NCBI GenBank assembly: GCA_002286715.1
Contig: NSJX01000002.1
Coordinates: forward strand, 420,396 to 484,395
Reading direction: 5' to 3'
DNA from: Dentipellis sp. KUC8613
Lineage: Eukaryota > Basidiomycota > Agaricomycetes > Russulales > Hericiaceae
DNA: 64,000 nucleotides
Each line of letters begins with the position of its first letter. Position 1 is the stretch's first letter. This document shows positions 46,900 through 60,915 of this stretch, one piece after another. The notes under the pieces were generated by a model. The model did no database searches. It saw nothing but the letters and a program-made list of their open reading frames with translations, and was not told where the DNA came from. The position numbers and the translations under genes are program-made.

Positions 46900-47445
46900 A
46901 TGAGCGACGAATACGCAAACACAGGCTTCAAGGGCTCGCTGGCCGATGATTGTACGCTGTCGCGTTCGCTGCAGCTTCAATCTCCCACTGACGACTTCTG
47001 TTTTACAGCCATTGACACCATAATCGACGACTCCAACCAGCGCAGCACGCAGAACGCACCCAACAGCGACTATGCTACGAAAAACTACCCGCCACCGGGC
47101 GACAGTACGCCTCTCCCCTCCCATGCACATGCTTCCATCCTTGCTGACACACATGTACACACGCCGCCAGCAACATCCTCCGGGGGATTCCGCCAGCGCG
47201 CAGCAGGCCCAGACTCCGGGCTGCTCGACCAGTCTCCCTCAGGCGGCGCACTCAGGAAGCACGCCGAGGACGCAAAGCAGGGCCGCGACGAGCGCGCGCG
47301 GGAGCAGTTGAATCCGTATTCGGGGAGCAGCCTGGAGGGCCGCGAGGAGGCGGCGCGGGCGCTTGCGAGCCGGTATGCGGATGCGCGGGGGAGGAGTCGC
47401 GAGGGCGGAGGGGTGCCGGCGAATGATGAGGATGTTGGTGCTTGA
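46900..47445 (+). CDS. Small hydrophilic protein of unknown function
   Basis: Three exons (46900-46951, 47009-47104, 47171-47445) sum to 423 nt and close in frame as 140 residues. It begins MSDEYANTGFKGSLADDS. The protein has no membrane segment, no signal peptide and no Cys-rich region. The C-terminal half is highly charged and probably helical (HAEDAKQGRDERAREQLNPY, then EAARALASRYADARG). The consistent splice sites and frame support a real gene, but I recognise no family. The short N-terminal pattern is vaguely like small stress- or conidiation-related fungal proteins, too weakly to name. It lies between the serpentine gene and the initiator tRNA. Confidence 0.6.
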   Translation: MSDEYANTGFKGSLADDCTLSRSLQLQSPTDDFCFTAIDTIIDDSNQRSTQNAPNSDYATKNYPPPGDSTPLPSHAHASILADTHVHTPPATSSGGFRQRAAGPDSGLLDQSPSGGALRKHAEDAKQGRDERAREQLNPYSGSSLEGREEAARALASRYADARGRSREGGGVPANDEDVGA

Positions 47446-47633
47446 GGACCCACTGGAAGGTGCCAGGCAGGCAATCGCTGCATGGTTGGGAATTTGTATG
47501 ACTATTTGCAGTTCGATAATCAGAGTTTGAAAAGGAGGTATATCGTCCAAATATTGCATTCAGGGAGGTGTTCAGGTAACAGTGTTATTGTTTGCTCTGG
47601 GTCCAAAAATGCGGCGCCAGACAGTGGGGGTAT

Positions 47634-47716
47634 TAGCAGCACCTGGTTTCGATCCAGGGACCTCAGGGTAACCAGATTATGGGCCCTGCGCGCTATACCA
47701 GCTGCGCCATGCTGCT
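47634..47716 (-). tRNA. Initiator tRNA-Met(CAT) with an 8-nt intron, copy 1
   Basis: A full cloverleaf on the minus strand. The acceptor is AGCAGCA/TGCTGCT with discriminator A, the D stem GCGC/GCGC, and the anticodon stem CAGGG/CCCTG, which has the three G-C pairs typical of initiators. The T loop is ATCGAAA, with A at position 54 as in initiators, and the first pair is A1-T72. The anticodon CAT is at 47679-47681. Eight extra bases at 47670-47677 after position 37 are an intron. A T run follows within about 35 bp. The exonic bases equal those of the copy at 56225-56307. Confidence 0.93.
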
Positions 47717-48505
47717 ATGGGTAGTTTGCTCACCTTTACATACTGATGTAGCAGACGACCATTCACTTTCAGGAATTGCTGCACCAACTGTGTCTGATCG
47801 GTTTACGATCGACACGTCAGAAGAGCTTCATCTAGCGAAACCGCAGACGAAGACGAAGTCAGAATAAGGAACTTGTTGACGTGGACGAAGGACTTCAGTC
47901 CTTTGCCGGGACGGCTTGTCGCGAACTTCGACCCATCCGTCGACATGTTAGAATGTCCAAATGGACAGTACTTGGAAGTCGGGAGTTCGAGCACTCGAAT
48001 CGGATACGTAGACACGGCGATAAGTCGTAGGTCGCCGTTCTCCGTTCTGTTCCACCGGTCAACAGAAATGCTTAATGCCATACGCTGCCTTGACTTGTGA
48101 GAACGAGTACACACCCGACCCGACACCACACCCACATAGCCCGGACAGCGCCGAACAGAATCGCCGTCCGCCGGCGCACCCTGAGTGCCATGCAGCACAC
48201 CAGCTTGAAGGCAACAGTAAATCCCAAGCAAGAGTGCAAGCTCTTGGCGACGTTGGCCATTTCCTTGCGGTGTACAGGATAGAATGAGCGGGGATGCAGT
48301 GATGAATAGATTGCCGACGCGACGACATGACGGTGACGGTAACAATGCCAATGATTAGCCCATGGATAGATGAGTTCATAACAAACTTTTAATGTAAATC
48401 TCCATAAGCCCCAACCCTCTCCTCTCCTCCCATCCCCAACCCACTCACACCCACTCTACCACACCACTACACCATGCCCACCACCCCTAACAGCACGAAA
48501 CACGT
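47717..48505. other. Spacer between tRNA-Met and HSP10
   Basis: 789 bp. A plus-strand frame at 47873-48100 and a minus-strand frame at 47803-48351 overlap and show no family motif. I see no supported gene. The HSP10 3' flank lies at its right end. Confidence 0.45.
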
Positions 48506-49056
48506 CTACTCCTGGATCTTAGCCAGAATATCCGCGTCCTTGAAGAGGAAGTACTCCTGCATCACCCCGCCCCGTCAGCACCCGAAGCCCGCACGGGAAG
48601 AGCAAGCAAGCGAAAAACGCACCTCCTCGCCGACCTTGATCGCATTCCCGCCCCAGCCGGGCAGCAGCACGCGGTCGCCCGCCTTCACCGTCGTCGGCAC
48701 GATGCGGCCGTCCTTGTCGGGCGCGCCGGGGCCGACGGCGATGACGGTCGCCTCCGGGAGCGGGTTCGTCGTCGCGGACGTGGGCAGGAAGATGCCGCCT
48801 GCCGTTTTCTGTGCCAGAGTCAGCGCTCATGCTCACATTTCACCCTTCACCCTTCACGCGTATGCAGGGGTGGACGCAGACGCACCGTCTCGGGCTTGAA
48901 GCGCTGGACGAGGACGCGGTCCAGGAGGGGCACGAGCGACTTGATCGACTTGAAGGTAGCCTGGGCAGCCTGTGTGCGTGTCACGTCAGCACACCGTCCA
49001 GCATTGACCGTCCACCATTCCCCATTCCCCATCCACTGTCCACTCGCACGCACCAT
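48506..49056 (-). CDS. HSP10: Mitochondrial 10-kDa chaperonin (Hsp10/Cpn10, GroES family)
   Basis: Four exons closing as 107 residues, the normal length. The first exon is just the ATG (49054-49056), followed at once by a GTGCGT donor and an 84-bp intron (48970-49053). Exon 2 then reads AAQATFKSIKSLVPLLDRVL, which matches the yeast Hsp10 start. The GroES landmarks follow: RVLVQRFKPETKTAGGIFLP (mobile loop), VIAVGPG, VKAGDRVLLPGWGG and EYFLFKDADILAKI. It caps the Hsp60 barrel in the mitochondrial matrix. The N-terminal helix probably doubles as an uncleaved import signal, as in yeast. No other ATG upstream gives a sensible in-frame exon. Confidence 0.93.
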
Positions 49057-49936
49057 TTGAAACGAACAGCAAAGAGGTGAGAAGGGGGTAGAGTGAAGGA
49101 TAGAGAGCAAAGAGACAACCGGCAAAGCACGCAGAAGCTGGGGAATCGAACCGAAGAGAACGTTTCCGACTTTTTCTCCCCGAGCCTGGGCGCGCTGTTT
49201 GCCCCGGACAAACACGGCCTGCGCACGTGATGGCCCCTGCTCTCCTCCACAGCACTCGCACTCGGCGCCTCAGCTGGGCAGGACGATTGGCATTGCAGTT
49301 TAATTTATTCGAGGTCGTCTGACGTGCAAGATCCCCCCTCGCCCGAGACTCGACGCATCGCAAGTGAGTATGATTGTATGTATGTATGGCGTTGTCTGGC
49401 TATGGTCATTGTATGTAAAATGCAAACAGGCCCGCGTATTGCAGCGCTGTCGATTGCGCCGACGACGACGGGTCTCGATGATATACCAGTACCGGTACCG
49501 ATGCAAACGTTAACTATGAGTGTAGGGAAGGACCAGACGGCGGGCGACAAAAAAGAAAAATGCGACAAGATTCAGAGACTGACTGACTGACTGTAACGGA
49601 CCTAATGAGGGAGTGAACCGTGAACGGAAATTGTGAACGGAAACTGTGAAGATGAAAATGGGAATACTAAAGCTTGCATACATATGGACAAGACGAACGG
49701 GCTATGTAGTAGAATATAGAGGGCGTGCCGATGGGGTGCGGTGAGAGAGAAAGTGGAGCTGAACCTGAACCGAGGAAGAAGGAAGGTATGAAGGCAGGCG
49801 GGCGTCCGTGCGAGGGCCAAGGAGGAAACAAAACGGATGTACAGTGCGCAGTGAGTGAGGTGGATATATGTGCGAGGAAGGAGGGGGGCATGATAGCGGA
49901 AGGTGTCGCAGCAGGGGAAGGAGGGAGGAGAGCAGC
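49057..49936. other. Spacer between HSP10 and MUB1
   Basis: 880 bp holding the HSP10 promoter and the 3' flank of MUB1. A (GACT)n tetranucleotide run occurs at about 49577-49592, and ACGGAAA-type repeats at 49620-49650. No gene is supported. Confidence 0.5.
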
Positions 49937-52900
49937 CTAGTCAATGTCCATCGACAGGTCGCCCGTGATCGCAAACAGCTCCCCCTCGTCCTGCGGCAGG
50001 ATCCTCGACGGGCCCGCGATCGCCGCGACGTCGCCGCGCGCGGGCGAGTTGAAGAACCGGCTGCGGTCCAGCGCGCGCAGCGGCGCGGGGGAGTCCACGA
50101 CGGGCACCATCCCGCCAGGCATCGTCTCCGCCCGGCGGCGCCCGCCCGTGCTCTCCTCCGCCGCCCTCGCACCTCGCGCAGCCGGCATGAACTGCGCGCC
50201 GCCCATCTCGCCCTCAGGCCCCGCGCCGTTCGCGAACGGCGACGGCTCGTAATACGCACGCCCCCACCCCGCATGCCGCGCGCCGTCCGCCGGCGGCGGC
50301 ACGGTCCTGTCCACCTGGCGCACCGCATGCGCGACCGCGCGCGCGATCTCCGCATGGTCCATGCCCCCCGCTGCCGTGGTCGCATTCACGCGCTCGCGCA
50401 CGCGCTCCCGGTCGCGGTCGCGGTCGCTCCGGCGCTCGCGCGCAGCGGCCCTCGCCTCGTCGCCCTCCTCCGCGCCGTCCCTCGCCGCACCCTCCGTAGT
50501 CTCCTCCTCCTTCGCGCTACACCAGAAGCGGTGGCCCTCGCTCCACGCCGTGCTCTGGCACTCTTTTCCACAGTACTTCGCCTTCCGACACCGTCTGCAC
50601 TTGGCAAACTCCCGCGGGTACGACTCCCACCGCCCACACAGCACTGCGTTGGGTGCACCCCATGTCGTCAGAACCCCACGCGGCACGTACGGGAGCAGAA
50701 CACGGAAAGAAAAACTCACTATTCGCACACTGCCGGATCCCGCCCCTATTCTCGTCCTTCCGGCACGCATTCCGCATGATCACGCCCGCCCAGTACTGGA
50801 TGTCCGCGGGCAGCGTCGGCGGCGGGTTCGGGAGGTCGCTCTCGGACGAGCTCGGGCGGAACGTGAAGCGCTCGATGAGCGAGAACATGTTCGTCTGCCG
50901 CGGCGGCGGCCGGGGCGCTGCGGGCGTCGGCGCGGGCGGCACGAACGCGATGCGCTCCTTCTCCTTCTCCTTCTCCTTCCCGCGCCCGAACGTCTTGAAG
51001 AACCCAGAGCCCGCGCCGGCACCCGACGCGCCAGCGGCCCCACGACCGTGGTAGAACGGCGAGCCTGGGCTGGGCGTGAGGACGTCCCCCGGTCGATGCG
51101 ACGGGCCGGCGGTGGGCGCAGGCGGGACGGCGGCGGCGGTCTGCCGCTCGCGCTCGGCGACGGCGGGGTTCGGCAGGTTCGCGGCGGCGGGGTGGAAGCT
51201 CGTGCGGGGCTTGTAGAACGCCTGCCGGACATGGGGGTACTTGCTGAGGTACGCGAGCAGCTGCAGGCTCACGAGCACGTCCTCGTCGCGGTACAGGCCA
51301 GACTCGGGGTCGCGGTGGTGATGGTGGTGCACGATCTGGCCGACCGTCGCAGCGCGGACCGCATTCGTATTTGCGTTGTTGTCGTTCGGCTGACCGAGGT
51401 TCCGGACGGCAGGGAGAGGAAGATTGCGCTGCATGGGTGCGTTGGGCCTGACCGGTGTCGTCTCCTGGCCGCCCTCGTCGCTGTCCTGCCCACGATTGCG
51501 CCCCGTACCGGCGTTGCCAGTAAAGGGCAAGCTGACATTGACCGCGCGAGGAGTCACATCTGTGCCATTCCGTGCGCGCCGAATGGTGCCCGCATGGTCA
51601 GCCGCGCGCACCGTCCGCGCAGGCTCGATAGCACCAGGCGCACCCGGTGGCGCACCCATCGCAAAGTCGTCATTCGCCTCCAGCGAGACAATGCCCTCGC
51701 CGACGTCCTGGTCCTGGTTGATGATAATATGCGCGTCCGAATTGAGCTCCAGCGACGCCCCGGGCGCGTTCGTGGGGCTCGCGTCCGAGACAATGCCCAC
51801 AGTTCTGCGGGTATGCGGCGAGCCCTGCGCGTTGTGCGGGATGGGCATGGACATGGGCTCGGGGGACGGCGACGTGCTCGTCAGCCCCACCTGATCCCTG
51901 TCCATGTCCACATCGCCATCGCCGTCGTCCTCCGTCTCCGTCTCGGGGCGCGAGGGGCCGCGCGAGGTCGACGCGGACACGGAGCCCTGGCGGATGGTGC
52001 CCTGGCGGTCGCGCGCGCGGTGCGGACGGCGCACGGTGGGAGCGTTGTGGTCCCAAACGGGCCGGGCGATGATGGTGCCACTGCGGTCGCGCCCGGGGAC
52101 CTCGACGGCGCCGGTGGGGGTGTTCGAGCCGGCGGGGGTCGTGTTCGTGGAGATGTCGGTGGAAGTGTCGGCGTCAGTATCCACGGAAGCGGCCGCTGAT
52201 TGGGGATCAGGCGGCGGCGATGGCGAGCTGGCGTTCGATCGGTCGAGGCGCGCGGGCACGGGGTCCGCGAGCGGCATGTCGTCGTCCTGCAGACAATGAG
52301 CATCGATCGGGATAGGGGGCGCGGGGCGTACCTCTGTCGTCGTCTCGTCCGCCGTTGCACGGCCCGTCCGCCGTCGCGCGATGCGCTCAAAGTCCGAGCG
52401 GGCGATCTGCTGTCGCTCGAGTGCGCGCGCGAGCTCCTGCGCCTGCTGCCGTGTCCGCTGCTCCGCCTGGGCCTGCCTGCGTGCCGCGCGCTGCTCGCGG
52501 GTCTCGCGGGGGATGCCTGTCGCACTGGAGCTCGGGCCGACGGCGAAACCCTTGTTGGCGAGCCACGCTTCGAGGATGCAGCCGACCACCTCGAGCATGC
52601 CGGCCTGGACGACGCGGGCGCGTATTGGCTCGTTTCCCCGGACGCCGATGTTGACCACGGACTGGAAGGCGAGGGAGAAACGATATGCGGCCTGCTTGTC
52701 GAACGATTTGGGGTTGAGGGTGGGAACGGGTGGCGCAGGGTGGTGATTCGGGGGTAGGAGACCGTAGAGAACGGCGGGGTTGTCTGGTGGCGGGGGAGAA
52801 ATGCAGAAGTCTAGGAGGATGCGAACCAGGCGCTCGAGGCCACCATCCATGGTCATGATTTCGCGTATTCGAGGGGAAGTGGAGGTGAGGTAGGTGAGGT

Positions 52901-53077
52901 GTGTGAGGGAGTTGAAGAGGGGGAGGGAGGAGCTGGTGTCGAGCGCTGGGGAAAAAGCGGGTCAGACGAGCAGGAGAGGGGAGTGGGGGCGGACGGACCT
53001 CGTCTGTCGTAGAGTTGAGAAGAGATGCAAACGGAGGCCCTGTTCTGGGCGGGAAAGGCGAAGTTGGACTCGCGCAT
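49937..53077 (-). CDS. MYND-type zinc finger protein MUB1/SamB
   Basis: Three exons, 52999-53077, 50720-52945 and 49937-50643, sum to 3,012 nt and close in frame as 1,003 residues. The N-terminus MRESNFAFPAQNRASVCISS, followed by QLYDRRALDTSSSLPLFNSL, matches the conserved start of SamB/MUB1. After an armadillo-like region comes a long low-complexity middle rich in Arg, Ser, Pro and Thr. The MYND finger is CANMLCGRW..CRRCRKAKYCGKECQ..GHRFWC, split by the second intron inside CAN|MLC. In yeast, Mub1 works with Ubr2 and Rad6 to ubiquitinate Rpn4; in Aspergillus, SamB affects asexual development and morphogenesis. The tail is acidic and ends ITGDLSMDID. COT1, another morphogenesis gene, is next upstream. 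Confidence 0.92.
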
Positions 53078-53342
53078 GTTGCTGACGACGATGAGGAGGA
53101 AAGGAAAGAGCGGGGCGGCGTCGAGGGCGTCGGTTGGAGTCTTGACTGGCGGCGTCGTCGTCTGTGCTGATGATCAAGCGACCGCCTCTCGCGCCTGTGT
53201 GGCTCTGTTTGGCTGTGGCGGCTGCCTCTCTCAAATACACAAGCGTACATTACGACTACTCTCCAGCTCTACTCATTACTACGACAATACCCGTAAATCC
53301 GTTCATATCCGTCATAATCGTCGTCAATCATGTCCCATGTCC

Positions 53343-55421
<2,079 letters not shown>

Positions 55422-56224
55422 GGCGCGAGCGATCGGGGGTCGTGAGGTCGTGGGTTCGTGGGTCGTGAGGCGGTGACGGGCGGGGGCGGGGCGGGGGCGG
55501 GATGCACGGACGGTGGACAGACGGAAGGCGCTCGAAACGAAACCGAATTGGTGATCGCAGAGTCAGTCGCTCTGTGCGGCGCGTTGCTATATATGGCGCT
55601 GGCGCTGGCGCACGGTTACGTCCCGCCCTTGCACCGTCCCATCCCGGCTACGTGCGATCTCGTCATAGCACCATCGCGACAGATAACTAATGCCTTGTTA
55701 TCGTCCGCCTCAGAGCACCGTGTCTTTAATTAATACGCCCGAGAGCTTGTTTGACGTCCGCAATGCCGTTTGCCGCCCCTCATGGCGGGGGTGCGCAGTA
55801 CTGCGCGCGGGAGGCGAGCAACGCGCGATAGGCAGCTGCAGGTCGTGGGCGGACATAAGCACCGTCGTGGAGAACGTGCCCGCCCCTGCCACCGCCGATC
55901 GCTGTTACAACGGAAGCATTTTCCGCCATGCGAGGCACCGTGACATGCCGGGGCCCTGCTCGCTGCTCCTCTGCAGCTACGCGCACGCCAAAAGAAAACA
56001 TGCTCAAGGGAACAGGCGTGCGCCGTGGTAACAAGCGGCGGGCGAGATGCACAGTTCTGATGCAGGTAAATTGTTTGCTGAGAATCTGTGCGGGAAAGCA
56101 CGTAACGGTATCGCAGCGTGCGGCACGAGGGCGCAGAGATCGTCAGCATCCCGATTTCTTGGCGATAGACGGCGTCAGAGCCTGCGTAAGCAGGTTATAT
56201 AAAGCAAAACAGAATGTCTTTCAC
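55422..56224. other. Promoter side of COT1 up to tRNA-Met copy 2
   Basis: 803 bp. TATATATG near 55589, about 165 bp upstream of the COT1 start on its strand, is a promoter candidate. No gene is supported. Confidence 0.5.
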
Positions 56225-56307
56225 AGCAGCATGGCGCAGCTGGTATAGCGCGCAGGGCCCATAACTTGGTCACCCTGAGGTCCCTGGATCGAAACCAGGT
56301 GCTGCTA
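56225..56307 (+). tRNA. Initiator tRNA-Met(CAT) with an 8-nt intron, copy 2
   Basis: Same cloverleaf as the minus-strand copy at 47634-47716, with the same 75 exonic bases, including CAGGG/CCCTG and the ATCGAAA T loop of initiators. The anticodon CAT is at 56260-56262. The 8-nt intron at 56264-56271 differs from the other copy at three positions, all transitions. A T6 run near 56325 can end transcription. Confidence 0.93.
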
Positions 56308-56712
56308 TGAATGTACACTGTGGGTTTTTTGTTGGCTCTATCAACTTCGAACATGACGACAGTTAACGTTGTTGTCTACATTGCTGAATATGACGAGCAC
56401 CGAACCGGTCTCCACCAGCATCTCTTCAACTGGCACTGCATCTCTACGGCTATGATAGTAGTAGCACTATCATCGCCAATCCGAAGAGACGCGTTCTGCT
56501 CTCACTCTTACAACCACTGCCGTTACTTCTCAGGTCGAGCGCTGGCCCTTTCGCCCCTCCCAGAACCATGCAGTCAGTACGCGATATCATTATAAGAAAG
56601 TGGTATCCTCGAGAGTAAAAAGGGCATAAAGAAATATACAACCAAACGTACTAGATGAACCCCCTTCATTCCCTATCCCACATTATACACAACCACAACA
56701 CCACCACGACAA
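56308..56712. other. Spacer between tRNA-Met copy 2 and the second serpentine gene
   Basis: 405 bp containing the tRNA terminator and the 3' flank of the serpentine gene. Nothing else is recognised. Confidence 0.5.
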
Positions 56713-58473
56713 TCACGCGGAACTCACGACGACCGACGCCGCGTCCTTCTGCACCATATACTGCTCCGGCGAGAGCATCTCGCGCGAGTGGTTGAAGCTA
56801 TCCACCGCCGTGCTGCCCTGCGTGCGCTGGCTATCGGAGCCTGGGCTCTTCTCCAGCGGCACGCCGAGCTCCAGCGAGCGGTGGCGCAGCCCGCCCGGGA
56901 GCGAGTGCTCCTGCGCGGACGCGACCGTGAACGTGTTGCGCTCGGCGAAGTGCAGCGTCAGCGTGCGGTTCGCCGCGTCGCGCGGCACGTCGCCGAGCGA
57001 GACGGGCGACGTGTCGAAGCTGCTGCCCATGCCGATGCGCACGAGGACGAGCGTGGGCGCAATTCCCTGCACGGAGACGGTTAGCGTGCAAGTCAGACAC
57101 ATGGCTGTGGATAGGACGTACCATGAACTGCTGCATGGCGCTCTGCGGGATAATCTGGCAGCAGAAAGCGTGAGTCACTGAAACGTCAGCCTCAGAGTCG
57201 AGTTGACATACCGTGAACACGGGTGCGCGGAAGTAAGTGATGAAGTATATGATAATCGAAATCGAATACGGGAGACCCGACTCCACACTGCCCAGCCGTC
57301 AGCCTTGCGCCTACCAACAAACCCGATGAGGACGTATACGTACAGAATCGCGATGACAGAGCCATAAGTGAGCCCCGAGCGGTTGGAGTGCTGGAAGTCC
57401 TTCGTGACCCACCAGATGCGCAGGGCTAGCGCACACGCAGACCGTCAATTCGTCGCAGCAGAGAGAAACGGACGACGAGATAGGACGCACAGATCAGGGC
57501 GGTGATGATGATGTTGACGGCGAGCGAGAGCGAGGAGCTCGCGATGCCGAAGTTGTCGTACAGCTTGACGTCGTTGATGAACGCGGGCGGGGGGCCCTCG
57601 CCCGCCGTCGCGTCGCGCACGATGTGGTATAACTGGATATCGTAGTGCGTTTGCGCGAAGGTGCAGGCTAGTGTACGAGGTGAGCTGGTGTGCGGAGTCG
57701 TACATTGGCGGGATGCTTGCCTGCCGTCGCGAGCAGGAGGACGATCGACGGGATCGTGACGAGCTTGTTGTATTGCCAGACGACGAAGCAACGGTAGATC
57801 TGGGGGCGCTTGTTCAATAACAATTCGACGAGAGGAAGAGAATGTTACATACAAGCAAGCCATCAACGATCAACCTAGAGCGAAGGAATGGATCCTCGTC
57901 AGCGATGGGAGTAAAGACAAACAGCCAAACTCACTGGTTAATCCCAAAGAACGCATATTCAATGCACTGAATCACGTCCGACACGAGCTGCTCATCAAAC
58001 TGGTTCGGGGTGTCCGGACACGCGACGCATACACCATTCGGCAGACACTCCGTGTTGGATATCGACAGCGGGCTGATGAGGACGGTGACGAAGTCGAGGA
58101 TGATGAAGGATGTGCAAATAGCGAATGTGGAGACCGTGACCGCCAGGAACCACCGGTTCGGGCGTTTGTAGACGAGCACGTACACCGAGCACACGAAGAG
58201 CGCGGCGTATGCCCCTGCACGGCGCGACGCATGTCAGCTCTCAGCTGCCCATGAGCTAAATCTCAGAAACGTACCCCATATCACAGTTTCGACCTACGCG
58301 AGCCAGCGATCAGCAATCCCACCACCGCCATCTCGAAACCACAGACTGTGCTTACCCATAGCGCGGCCAACCGAGACTGCAGAGCGACCGATCGGCAAGC
58401 AATTCAGCCCCCCAACCAAAAAAAAACACCAAACAGCAGACACACGCACCCTGTAGTACTCTTCGCCACACAT
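56713..58473 (-). CDS. Second serpentine (about 7-TM) membrane protein of the basidiomycete family
   Basis: Many small exons. The start at 58471-58473 (MCGEEYYR) is my best reading because two short exons then splice into SRLAALWVETVIWGAYAALF, a family-like first membrane segment. Further landmarks are VYVLVYKRPNRWFLAVTVST, a Cys-rich outer loop (TECLPNGVCVACPDTPNQFD), IECAFFG-like TM3 sequence before IYRCFVVWQYNKLVTIPSIV, ASSSLSLAVNIIITALIC and SGLTYGSVIAILYVYVLIG. The cytosolic tail is Ser/Thr-rich, ends QKDAASVVVSSA and stops at 56713-56715. It is distantly related to the 45116-46524 protein, sharing the IYRC..VWQ hallmark. Function is unknown. I am less sure of the first two exons and of internal borders. 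Confidence 0.78.
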
Positions 58474-59889
58474 CCTGCGCAACGACCGACAGCAAGCAAA
58501 CGAGGGGAAAGGGTCCGAGCGACGAGCCTCAAGAGCCAACCACCCGCCCCGCGCTATAAGTATGAAATTTGATGCTGCATAAATTACGTAGGGTCCAGCG
58601 ATGCACTAGCACCACCGCCTGACCGTCGATCGCTACGAGGCCGAACTAATACCCAGGGCGGTTTGATAGGGATATTGTTCCCTTCATGGATTGCAGCATA
58701 GGCGCACATATCGATTGTTATCGCCAGCGGCGCGCGCCCGGCTGTGCGTGGCCAATATTGTGCTGCTGCGATGCACCTCCGAGTGGGCGACGGAGACCAG
58801 AATGTCGCCGACATGCCTTGTCACTTGCAATTGGGGATGGCTCGAAGGGGATGGCGCCCGGAGACAAATCGCGAGCGGCGGGTATTTGTTTGGAGTTGCC
58901 TAAAATGGCAAGCCGATCTTCGTCAAAGCAAGGGCGCGACGAGCTGGCTACCATAGCGACGCACGTCGCGAACGGTCTCTGAGTATGCAAGCGCGTCCTG
59001 GGTCCTTCTGTCCCTGCTGTTCTGCCCGTGCAATCCCTGGCGAAATGCGAACGCGTTCGAAGTCCGAGCTGCAAAGTTTTGGTGTGCGCTATCTGCCCTA
59101 CTTACACCGGATCTCTCAGCGATCGGGCGCACGGCCAGGGCGAACAGTCAAATTGCTCCAGCATACCTTTTCCAGAGGAAACGGCTCCAGATGTGTTCTG
59201 GTGCGCATCCATCGAGGTGCACTTATCTGCCGCTTGGCACCACGATGGTCACATTGTCGACTTGTTGGGGATCTGGAGATTCTGAGACGACACAGCGTGG
59301 CTGATCAGCACTTCAGTGACCACAGCTTTTGCCTTTCGATCAAGCTGCGAGATGCAGGTGGCCATTACAGTGGGGTCCAGATAACTCAGGAACTTCTATT
59401 TCTCTGAGAGGATCAGAAGACTTTTTGAGCGGTAGATTGCTTGGTGAGCCGTTGTTCAAGGCATCTCATCTCCCAATTCTAAAATGTACATTTAGGTTTG
59501 ATCGCAAGAAGCTTCAGCATCAAGGTGCGCAAGCGCGACTGCCACTCGTACTGTTGGAATCCTGGGCCACAGGAGCTCTAGCAGCTAATGCGGGGTGCCG
59601 TTTCAGGTGTTCAACATGCTTTCTAGTGCGATGCTACCCTTCGGTAAGCGCCGGGATAAACACCTCTTTCACTCCTTAGCGACATAACGGCGAGTAAGCA
59701 GTATTCTGCCGCTGGCATCATATCTAAACAAACAGCCTGTTGTCCTCGTGCCACTCTGCGCGAACGCCGTACACTGTGGCTCTGAAATCGCGGGGTGTAT
59801 ATAAGCCTCGGTGTCTCCACCACTTCGATCCACATCCACTCGCAGCACGGATTGTCCACGCTCACCCCCTCACATACCCTCACCTAGCC
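58474..59889. other. Divergent spacer between the second serpentine gene and the next gene
   Basis: 1.4 kb between two start codons that point away from each other. A TATATAA box at 59798-59804 belongs to the plus-strand gene at 59890. CTTATAG near 58556 on the minus strand may serve the serpentine gene. Open frames in between carry no motif. Confidence 0.55.
59798..59804 (+). promoter_or_regulatory. TATA box candidate for the gene at 59890
   Basis: TATATAA, 86 bp upstream of the start codon, followed by a CT-rich leader. Confidence 0.6.
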
Positions 59890-60915
59890 ATGGCCGCTGC
59901 GTCTCCCAAAAACGGACCCCCGTCATCTCCATCTTCGCGGGAGGCAGGCAAGGAGAAGACGAAGTCTTCTACCCGTGGGGGTGACAAGATGCCCTCTTCG
60001 CAATGCCACAAGGGCCGTGCCTTCCATCGGAGCAAGACCGATCCCCAGGCGAAGATCCGCGACGTACGCAGTCCTTAGCAATCCCTCGCGCTACCCGCAT
60101 ATATTGATACCGCACATCAGGCATTCCGAACGGTTTTCGACGAGCTCCCGCTGCCCGTGCAGCAGTCTGAGGATGCAGAGGACAGCGTGCCTGCCGGCCA
60201 ACGTTCCATTATCATGAATCTCTTCCCGTCCAAGCTCGGGTTATGTCCTCCTCCTGACATAGACGAGTTGTGGTCTGTACGTATCTGCCATCCAATGATC
60301 CCATTGCTCCGTATTCACTGTGATGTGTTCCTACAGGAGAGCATCAACGACAAGCTCACCCGTCGTACTTCGACCCCCAGCCTGAAACTGAGCGATGCGC
60401 GAGACACCCAGGACAGTGCAGCCCCTGACATGCGCCCTGCAAGCCTTAAAAAAGGCAGCAACCGCTCCCGCCGGTCGACCGTCACTTCCATCCCAGAGGA
60501 AGATGAACGTCCATCCGGCTCCAGCAGCATCTGCGACATCCCAGTGGCCACGGCGACAGAGCCGACCGGCGATGTCCAAGCCCCAACGCCCGAGTTCGCA
60601 ACATGGCAAGCCGCGTTCTCAGACGACCTGCACGCCATGCGCTGCAGGCTGGACGCAATCGAAGTCGGGCAGAGCGCGGCCAACGCTGCTATGTGGGAGT
60701 ATTTCCAGAGGTTCTCCCGGATGGAACGACTCGTCGTCCACCATCATCCAGCGCCCGTCGTACGTCGCACCCACACCCATTGCTTTACTTATCCATTCGG
60801 AGATATTGACGTGGTTGTCTTGGATTTGGATCAGGTGCAAATCGTCTGCCCGTGCTGTGCGGCGCCGATCCAGGTTTCGTCGCTCCCGGCCGTTCCTCCG
60901 ACCGGCGAGGCCTAG
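59890..60915 (+). CDS. Protein of unknown function, Ser/Pro-rich
   Basis: The ATG at 59890 (MAAASPKNGPPSSPSS) is followed by four exons joined at GTACG donors: KIRD|AFRT near 60063, DELWS|ESIN near 60277-60336, and HHPAPV|VQIVC near 60760-60834. The C-terminal exon ends CPCCAAPIQVSSLPAVPPTG and stops at 60913-60915. The first part is basic and Ser-rich, the middle has FDELPLPVQQ and a Ser/Arg-rich linker, and a probable amphipathic helix (FSDDLHAMRCRLDAIEVGQS) precedes the end. A pair of CxxC-like cysteines (CPCC) is the only metal-binding hint. I recognise no family. The splice sites, frame and TATA box support a real gene. Confidence 0.6.

Noticed and set aside
47803..48351. 182-codon minus-strand frame between tRNA-Met and HSP10
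   Set aside because: No domain, no plausible splice structure and a competing plus-strand frame. It could be an orphan gene, but the evidence is too thin.
50361..52199. 612-codon plus-strand frame opposite MUB1
   Set aside because: It is the antisense of the MUB1 exon. Its translation is Arg/Ala-rich, while the minus-strand frame carries conserved MUB1 and MYND sequence and splices correctly.
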